This document shows positions 36,703-41,021 of a DNA stretch of 41,021 nucleotides, piece after piece. The notes below the pieces were generated by a model. The model was not told where the DNA came from and searched no databases. It saw only the letters and a program-made list of their open reading frames with translations. Source of the stretch: Tissierellales bacterium (GTDB lineage Bacteria; Bacillota; Clostridia; Tissierellales; VENL01). Every line of letters starts with the position of its first letter. Positions within the stretch are counted from its first letter, which is position 1. The DNA is taken from NCBI GenBank assembly GCA_028280805.1, contig JANQLB010000011.1, positions 1 through 41,021 on the forward strand, in the 5' to 3' direction. A program made the translations under genes and the position numbers.

Positions 36703-37281
36703 TTATTCCTCGGTCTTGTAACTTTTTCCATCATGGATAATTTTCCATTCGCTATCACTATTCTCACGAACAAGAACTAAATAACTATATTCATTTTCTT
36801 TTTTTGTTTCGTATTCTGCAATAAAAATATTTTGATTTATATAACCATTAGCAACTCCCTTATCTTCATCGTCATAAATCGCACTCATTCTTGGATCTAT
36901 ACACTCAGCAATATAATAATAACGACCATCAGGTTCGGAAATTTTTAGTTCTTCTTTTAAATATCTTCTTACTTCTGTAAAAATATTAATATAATCATTG
37001 TATTCAAATTCAGGCTTATTTTTTGATTCACCTTCAATCTCCTTATTACTTGTAAGCAATACCTCTGAATTTGATGCACTTTTGTTATTATATCTAATTT
37101 CAGCTAATAACAAATCTAAATCTGTTTTTACATCATCACTTGATTCTTCAACTTCATAAACAACATCTTCTTCGCTATTATCTGGTATTTCTAATACATA
37201 TTCAGGATTATCATTATCATTTTGGTTACAACCTGTAAATACAATTAATGTTATTAAAATTACTATTTTTATTTTTCTCAT
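36703..37281 (-). CDS. Small lipoprotein of the efflux operon (192 aa)
   Basis: The N-terminus has a lipoprotein signal: basic MRKIK, hydrophobic core, and a lipobox ending VFTGC, with the lipidated Cys at residue 18. An acidic linker (about residues 19-60) follows. The C-terminal half has an NTF2-like or DUF4829-like look (RRYLKEELK, IYDDEDKGVANGYI, WKIIHDGK) but I am not sure of the family. As first gene of the exporter operon it may capture or sense the substrate outside the membrane; this is inferred. ATG follows GGAGAGAAAAA. Confidence 0.82.
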   Translation of the reverse strand: MRKIKIVILITLIVFTGCNQNDNDNPEYVLEIPDNSEEDVVYEVEESSDDVKTDLDLLLAEIRYNNKSASNSEVLLTSNKEIEGESKNKPEFEYNDYINIFTEVRRYLKEELKISEPDGRYYYIAECIDPRMSAIYDDEDKGVANGYINQNIFIAEYETKKENEYSYLVLVRENSDSEWKIIHDGKSYKTEE

Positions 37282-37310
37282 TTTTTCTCTCCATTCTTAA
37301 TTTTAGTTAA

Positions 37311-37351
37311 TAAAAAATACTCTTATCTGTAGTCTAACAAATAAGAGTATT
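37311..37351 (-). terminator. Terminator after the sensor kinase gene, overlapping the efflux promoter
   Basis: Perfect 11-bp stem (AATACTCTTAT at 37316-37326, ATAAGAGTATT at 37341-37351), followed on the minus strand by a T-run. It stops transcripts coming from the two-component genes. A start site driven by the candidate -10 at 37353-37358 would lie inside its first arm, so promoter-born transcripts would not form the full hairpin. Confidence 0.78.
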
Positions 37352-37352
37352 A

Positions 37353-37395
37353 AGTGTATTTAGAAAATCTATCGAAACCATTAAGATTTTATTAA
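37353..37395 (-). promoter_or_regulatory. Candidate regulated promoter of the lipoprotein-MacAB operon
   Basis: A 13-base element (AAGATTTTATTAA on the plus strand, 37383-37395) lies 24 bases upstream of a TACACT -10 candidate (37353-37358). The same element with the same spacing occurs before the response-regulator gene. No good -35 is seen, as expected for an activator-dependent promoter. Confidence 0.5.
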
Positions 37396-37564
37396 CTTAT
37401 TTTTCTAGTTAATAGTTTAATGCGTATTTTTACTTAAATTAATAAAATAATTTTTTAAAACTAATATTTTTGATAACGTATTTTTTAACGAATATAGTAT
37501 GCAAATTTATAATTACCTATTTCTTTAATTATCTTATGAGTTTTTATACTAAGATTAAAAATAC

Positions 37565-38671
37565 CTACTTCGGTAAAATAACTGTAAAAATAGTATAACT
37601 ATCTTCACTTTTTGCAATTATCTCACCGTCATGTAACTCTACTATATCCTTTGCAATAGCAAGACCTAAACCTGATCCCCCTGTTTTAGTTGATCTAGCA
37701 CTATCAACTCTGTAAAACTTATCAAATATAACTTCTAGCTTGTCTTTGGCAATAACACCTTTGTTTTTAAAATTTATCTCAACTGTATTTTCTTTATTTT
37801 TTACTAAAATTTCAATCAGACCATCATTTTCGCCATAATTAATAGCATTTTTTAATATATTATTAAACACCCTTGCCATTTTTTCTCTATCTATATTTAT
37901 GAATAAATTTTCGCCAATATTAATTGATATTTCTCTGCTTGATTTTTCTAATAATGGATATGTTTCATCTTTAATTTGCAGTAACATATATTGCAAATCA
38001 ACTTCTTCTTTATGTAATAAAACGGTATTGACATTATACCTTGTTATTTCAAAAAATTCGTCTAACAGTTTTTCTAGTCTGTATGCTTTTTCTATGGTTA
38101 TATCAACATGTTTAACTCGTTGTTCAACAGGCATATAGGGAATTTCTTTAAGTAAATTCAAATAGCCAATAACAGATGTTAACGGAGTTTTAATATCATG
38201 TGCAAGATAGACAATTAAATCGTTTTTCTTTTGTTCTAATTCTCTTTCTTTTTCATTTGCCATTTCTAAATAAAATTTCACTTGTTTTAGTTTTTCTTCC
38301 ATAAAACTAAGTTCATTAGACATTGAAATAACAGCATCTTTTTCTGTTAACTTATTAATATTTTCAATCATTTCATCAAAATATTTTGTAAACCAATTTA
38401 AAAATATTCTAAATAATATAATAAATGCAAATATAATAGTAACAATTATTATAATGTTCATGTTTTGTTTTACAGCATAAAAGTATGTATCCCTTGATGT
38501 TTCAAAATCTGTATTATTTATCACGCTTATTATTTTGGTAATAATATTCCCCATTTTGCCTTGAAGCAAAGAACGGATAAAAAAAATAACAAGAGTTGCA
38601 ATGCAAAATAACAAGAGAGTTTGAATAAATATTTTATCTATTATCTTTTTATATGGCCTTTTATTTTTCAA
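37565..38671 (-). CDS. VanS-like sensor histidine kinase (368 aa)
   Basis: Membrane sensor kinase: two helices (about residues 14-34 and 71-92) flank a short 36-residue outside loop, then a HAMP-like linker and a coiled coil. The phospho-acceptor is His158 in YLAHDIKTPLTSVIGYL; N box NNILKNAINY, F box IFDKFYRVDSARS and G2 box GGSGLGLAIAKDI follow. Many stretches, including YLAHDIKTPLTS, RLEKLLDEFFEITRYN and ARVFNNILKNA, agree with enterococcal VanS as I recall it. No vanHAX-like genes are nearby. Start is TTG at 38671, overlapping the regulator by 11 bases; a stop lies just upstream in frame. Confidence 0.92.
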   Translation of the reverse strand: MKNKRPYKKIIDKIFIQTLLLFCIATLVIFFIRSLLQGKMGNIITKIISVINNTDFETSRDTYFYAVKQNMNIIIIVTIIFAFIILFRIFLNWFTKYFDEMIENINKLTEKDAVISMSNELSFMEEKLKQVKFYLEMANEKERELEQKKNDLIVYLAHDIKTPLTSVIGYLNLLKEIPYMPVEQRVKHVDITIEKAYRLEKLLDEFFEITRYNVNTVLLHKEEVDLQYMLLQIKDETYPLLEKSSREISINIGENLFINIDREKMARVFNNILKNAINYGENDGLIEILVKNKENTVEINFKNKGVIAKDKLEVIFDKFYRVDSARSTKTGGSGLGLAIAKDIVELHDGEIIAKSEDSYTIFTVILPK

Positions 38672-39344
38672 TTTTATAACCTACTCCCCATACCGTTTTT
38701 ATGTATTTTGGATTGTCTGCATCATCATTTATTTTTTTTCGTAGATGTCTTATATGAATAGGGATTGAATTACTTTGCTTATCGTAGTATTCTTCCTTCC
38801 ATATTCTATGGAATAAATTTTCCGAACTAACTACTTTTCCCTTTTCTTCGCATAGTATTTTTAAAAGTGTAAATTCTGTTGGAGTAAGGTTGAGTGGTTT
38901 ACCATCTAAAATACATTCATATGTGTTGGTATTTATGATTAAACCTTTATGCACTATTATATCCTCTTTTACTTTGTTGTAACTGGTATATCTTCTAAGT
39001 TGTGCTTTAACCCTTGCTATAACTTCCATAGACTTAAAAGGCTTAGTTATATAATCATCAGCACCATATGTCAATCCTTGCACTTTGTCGTGTTCTTCAC
39101 CTTTTGCAGTAAGCATTATTATGGGAAACATATGCTCTTTTCTTATTTTTTGGCATAACGAAAAACCATTATCATCAGGCAACATAACGTCTAAAATTGC
39201 TAAATCAATTCCATTCTCTTTTATACAGTCTAAAACTCCCATAGCAGAATATAGTTTAAACACATTATAATTCTCATTGTTTAAGTATATCTCCAATAAA
39301 TCTGCTATTTCTTTTTCGTCTTCAACGATTAGTATATTTTTCAT
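38661..39344 (-). CDS. VanR-like OmpR-family response regulator (227 aa)
   Basis: Receiver domain with acidic pocket ED at residues 8-9, phospho-acceptor Asp52 in LDVMLPDDNG, and Lys near 102 in DDYITKPF; a winged-helix DNA-binding domain follows (LTPTEFTLLKILCEEKGKVVSS, HIRHLRKKIND). The C-terminus PKYIKTVWGVGYKIEK and other segments match VanR as I recall it, closer than to general OmpR regulators. It is the first gene of the two-component unit. It probably activates its own promoter and that of the exporter operon, because both carry the same 13-base element. ATG at 39344 follows AGAGGTAAG. Confidence 0.93.
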   Translation of the reverse strand: MKNILIVEDEKEIADLLEIYLNNENYNVFKLYSAMGVLDCIKENGIDLAILDVMLPDDNGFSLCQKIRKEHMFPIIMLTAKGEEHDKVQGLTYGADDYITKPFKSMEVIARVKAQLRRYTSYNKVKEDIIVHKGLIINTNTYECILDGKPLNLTPTEFTLLKILCEEKGKVVSSENLFHRIWKEEYYDKQSNSIPIHIRHLRKKINDDADNPKYIKTVWGVGYKIEK

Positions 39345-39373
39345 AACTTACCTCTTTTCTATTAATATGTACT

Positions 39374-39425
39374 ATTATAATTGATTTTCTAATAAAAAGT
39401 ATAAAGATTTTATTAATGTTTTATT
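39374..39425 (-). promoter_or_regulatory. Promoter and candidate operator of the VanR-like regulator
   Basis: TATAAT on the minus strand at 39374-39379 with no -35 match. Upstream, TTTTATT occurs twice in direct repeat at 39408-39414 and 39419-39425, an 11-base period suited to a tandem OmpR-type dimer. The element AAGATTTTATTAA (39404-39416) is shared with the efflux promoter. Confidence 0.5.
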
Positions 39426-39477
39426 GATAAATAGTGAGCTTTATATAGATTATACAATTATCCCTCGTTTTTGACAT

Positions 39478-39502
39478 AAAAAAAACCTGCATATATTGCA
39501 GA
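39478..39502 (-). terminator. Terminator of the tRNA operon
   Basis: A 5-6-bp stem CTGCA/TGCAG (39487-39502) is followed on the minus strand by eight T residues. It lies about 60 bases past the tRNA-Phe gene. Confidence 0.75.
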
Positions 39503-39560
39503 TGTTTTCGTTGATATTTCAGTGTTATTCCACTGTTCTATCGGTTTTATTCGGTTTTTT

Positions 39561-39636
39561 TGGTGCCCAGAGGCGGAATCGAACCACCGACACGGGGATT
39601 TTCAGTCCCCTGCTCTACCGACTGAGCTATCTGGGC
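39561..39636 (-). tRNA. tRNA-Phe (GAA)
   Basis: Full cloverleaf with encoded CCA; anticodon loop CTGAAAA. Last gene of the minus-strand array. Confidence 0.95.
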
Positions 39637-39641
39637 GAAAA

Positions 39642-39718
39642 TGGTGGGCCTTCAGGGATTCGAACCCCGGACCTACCGGTTATGAGCCGGGCGCTCTAAC
39701 CAACTGAGCTAAAGGCCC
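39642..39718 (-). tRNA. tRNA with CAT anticodon (elongator Met or Ile2)
   Basis: Cloverleaf GGGCCTTTAGC...GGCCC with CCA; anticodon loop CTCATAA. A C-U mismatch tops the anticodon stem. Met versus lysidine-Ile cannot be settled by eye. Identical to the copy at 40070. Confidence 0.9.
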
Positions 39719-39799
39719 CTTACTTTACAACCATTATCAATAAAAATTGTCATGATTGTAACTAAAGGTAATTTAATTATTAATTTATTTAGTGGTGAG

Positions 39800-39876
<77 letters not shown>

Positions 39877-39887
39877 ATATTTTTTAA

Positions 39888-39964
<77 letters not shown>

Positions 39965-39984
39965 ATATTATATTTTAAAATTAT

Positions 39985-40060
39985 TGGCAGGGGCAGCAGG
40001 ACTTGAACCCACGACATTCGGTTTTGGAGACCGACGTTCTACCAACTGAACTATGCCCCT
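39985..40060 (-). tRNA. tRNA-Trp (CCA)
   Basis: Full cloverleaf with encoded CCA; anticodon loop CTCCAAA and G discriminator. Confidence 0.94.
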
Positions 40061-40069
40061 ACAAATGTA

Positions 40070-40146
40070 TGGTGGGCCTTCAGGGATTCGAACCCCGGAC
40101 CTACCGGTTATGAGCCGGGCGCTCTAACCAACTGAGCTAAAGGCCC
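40070..40146 (-). tRNA. tRNA with CAT anticodon, second identical copy
   Basis: Same sequence as the gene at 39642-39718. Two identical copies in one array favour elongator Met, since Ile2 is usually single. Confidence 0.9.
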
Positions 40147-40157
40147 CAAAACTTCTT

Positions 40158-40248
40158 TGGCGGAGAAGGAGGGATTTGAACCCTCGCGCCCCGTGAAGGA
40201 CCTACTCCCTTAGCAGGGGAGCCTCTTCAGCCACTTGAGTACTTCTCC
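40158..40248 (-). tRNA. tRNA-Ser (GCT)
   Basis: Long variable arm of class II tRNA, encoded CCA, anticodon loop CTGCTAA. Confidence 0.94.
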
Positions 40249-40292
40249 TTACTTGTCTATGCCTTAATTTAATATATCTGTTTTTTTATTAA

Positions 40293-40382
40293 TGGCGGAG
40301 AGGGTGGGATTCGAACCCACGTGAGCCAAAGGCTCTAACGGTTTTCAAGACCGCCCCGTTATGACCACTTCGGTACCCCTCC
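40293..40382 (-). tRNA. tRNA-Ser (TGA)
   Basis: Long variable arm, encoded CCA, anticodon loop CTTGAAA. Confidence 0.94.
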
Positions 40383-40388
40383 ATTAAA

Positions 40389-40464
40389 TGGTGACCCATC
40401 GGCGACTCGAACGCCGGACACCCTGATTAAAAGTCAGATGCTCTACCAACTGAGCTAATGGGTC
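40389..40464 (-). tRNA. tRNA-Lys (TTT)
   Basis: Full cloverleaf with encoded CCA; anticodon loop CTTTTAA. Confidence 0.95.
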
Positions 40465-40492
40465 ATTCTTCTATTGGTTTATTATGATTATC

Positions 40493-40568
40493 TGGCTGGG
40501 ACGGCAGGACTCGAACCTGCGAATACTAGAGTCAAAGTCTAGTGCCTTACCGGCTTGGCGACGCCCCA
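40493..40568 (-). tRNA. tRNA-Gln (TTG)
   Basis: Full cloverleaf with encoded CCA; anticodon loop CTTTGAC; U1-A72 pair typical of tRNA-Gln. Confidence 0.94.
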
Positions 40569-40576
40569 ATAATTTG

Positions 40577-40653
40577 TGGTGCACCTGAGAGGATTCGAAC
40601 CCCTGGCACACGGATTAGAAGTCCGTTGCTCTATCCTACTGAGCTACAGGTGC
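40577..40653 (-). tRNA. tRNA-Arg (TCT)
   Basis: Full cloverleaf with encoded CCA; anticodon loop CTTCTAA. Confidence 0.95.
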
Positions 40654-40662
40654 ATATTCCTA

Positions 40663-40736
40663 TGGAGCGGGTGAAGGGAATCGAACCCTCGCGACTGGCT
40701 TGGAAGGCCAGAGCTCTACCACTGAGCTACACCCGC
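40663..40736 (-). tRNA. tRNA-Gly (TCC)
   Basis: Full cloverleaf with encoded CCA; anticodon loop CTTCCAA. Its first 20 bases recur as a fragment at 40883-40902. Confidence 0.95.
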
Positions 40737-40789
40737 ATTATTCTTTACATATCGTGATACTTTTACTGCTTGCTACCCACAACCGTAGA

Positions 40790-40885
40790 CCTAAGTGATT
40801 CACTCCAAATTGCATTTGGGTTCTCTACTTGCACTGTGTGTAAGTGACCAACATAAAATCAAAGATTTTAGTTGTCTACTTGTAC
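40790..40885 (-). repeat. Two imperfect copies of a hairpin unit between tRNA-Gly and tRNA-Tyr
   Basis: Two adjoining units of about 45 bases (40840-40885 and 40790-40833) share the pattern CAAGTAGA-hairpin-CACTTA. Each folds as AAGT...ACTT closing an inner hairpin (AAAATC/GATTTT in one, CCAAAT/ATTTGG in the other), with compensatory-looking differences. No known element recognised. Confidence 0.55.
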
Positions 40886-40902
40886 CACTGAGCTACACCC
40901 GC
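40883..40902 (-). pseudogene. 5' fragment of a tRNA-Gly gene
   Basis: Exactly the first 20 bases of the nearby tRNA-Gly (acceptor and D-arm start, GCGGGTGTAGCTCAGTGGTA) occur here, then identity stops and unrelated hairpin-rich sequence follows up to the intact tRNA-Gly. It lacks anticodon and T arms. Confidence 0.8.
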
Positions 40903-40911
40903 ATAAGTTAA

Positions 40912-40997
40912 TGGTGGAGGGGACTGGATTCGAACCAGTGAAGTCACAGACAACGGATTTACAGTCCGTCCCCTTTGGCCAACTCGGGAACCCCTCC
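40912..40997 (-). tRNA. tRNA-Tyr (GTA)
   Basis: Class II tRNA with long variable arm and encoded CCA; anticodon loop CTGTAAA. Confidence 0.94.
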
Positions 40998-41014
40998 ATG
41001 TTTTTTTGTTTTAA

Positions 41015-41021
41015 TGGAGCT
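41015..41021 (-). tRNA. 3' end of a further tRNA, cut by the window edge
   Basis: The last seven bases read as AGCTCCA on the minus strand, fitting an acceptor end with CCA; spacing matches the array. Identity unknown. Confidence 0.4.

Noticed and set aside
33617..39344. Vancomycin-resistance cluster
   Set aside because: Only regulator and kinase resemble Van proteins; no ligase, dehydrogenase or dipeptidase genes are present.
39496..39707. Two overlapping plus-strand reading frames of 61-67 codons
   Set aside because: They run across tRNA-Phe and a CAT tRNA gene; the peptides are the familiar translations of tRNA sequence.
40542..40757. A 71-codon plus-strand frame
   Set aside because: Covers tRNA-Gln, Arg and Gly genes on the opposite strand; not a real protein.

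Overview
The window is AT-rich, with Shine-Dalgarno sites of the AGGAGG/GAGGTG type, frequent TTG starts, HD-GYP and S-layer (SLH) proteins and an oxygen-sensitive 2-hydroxyacyl-CoA dehydratase-activase type operon. This fits an anaerobic, probably spore-forming member of the Clostridia/Tissierellia; the genus is not determinable from sequence alone. Thirty-one protein genes, thirteen complete tRNA genes, one candidate structured RNA, about sixteen intrinsic terminators or stable inverted repeats and several sigma-A-type promoters are described.

Layout. 1-6.5 kb: a small unknown gene, a large alpha-2-macroglobulin-like surface protein that lacks the thioester Cys, and an EamA permease. 6.6-11.2 kb: an NSS sodium symporter, then the LUD - cysteine desulfurase - thiI operon (tRNA 4-thiouridine synthesis). 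11.4-13.6 kb: a short UvrC-like GIY-YIG protein and an asparaginase. 13.7-18.6 kb: an Asp-box/coiled-coil protein divergent from a Cys-rich protein (possible spore surface proteins), an HD-GYP protein, and a pair of Gate-domain membrane proteins. 18.9-22 kb: three overlapping genes for a BadF/HgdC-type ATPase activase and two HgdB/DUF2229-like iron-sulfur proteins. 22.2-29.9 kb: an unknown helical protein, glutamine synthetase, an SLH protein, an unknown small protein and an orphan-looking Eco57I/TaqI-type DNA adenine methyltransferase. 30-33.5 kb: a MutS2 without Smr domain, preceded by about 400 nt of non-coding, highly structured sequence with a perfect consensus promoter and a strong terminator, then a YprB-like RNase H-fold protein on the other strand. 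33.6-39.3 kb: a VanR/VanS-like two-component system followed by a lipoprotein and a MacA/MacB-type efflux system. 39.5-41 kb: a minus-strand tRNA array that runs off the window.

The points most worth following are the structured RNA upstream of mutS2 (perfect TTGACA-17-TATAAT promoter, several long-range helices, terminator immediately before the mutS2 ribosome-binding site); the 13-base element shared at identical spacing by the vanRS-like promoter and the presumed efflux promoter, the latter placed inside a terminator; and a 20-base 5' tRNA-Gly fragment inside the tRNA array followed by a duplicated hairpin unit.
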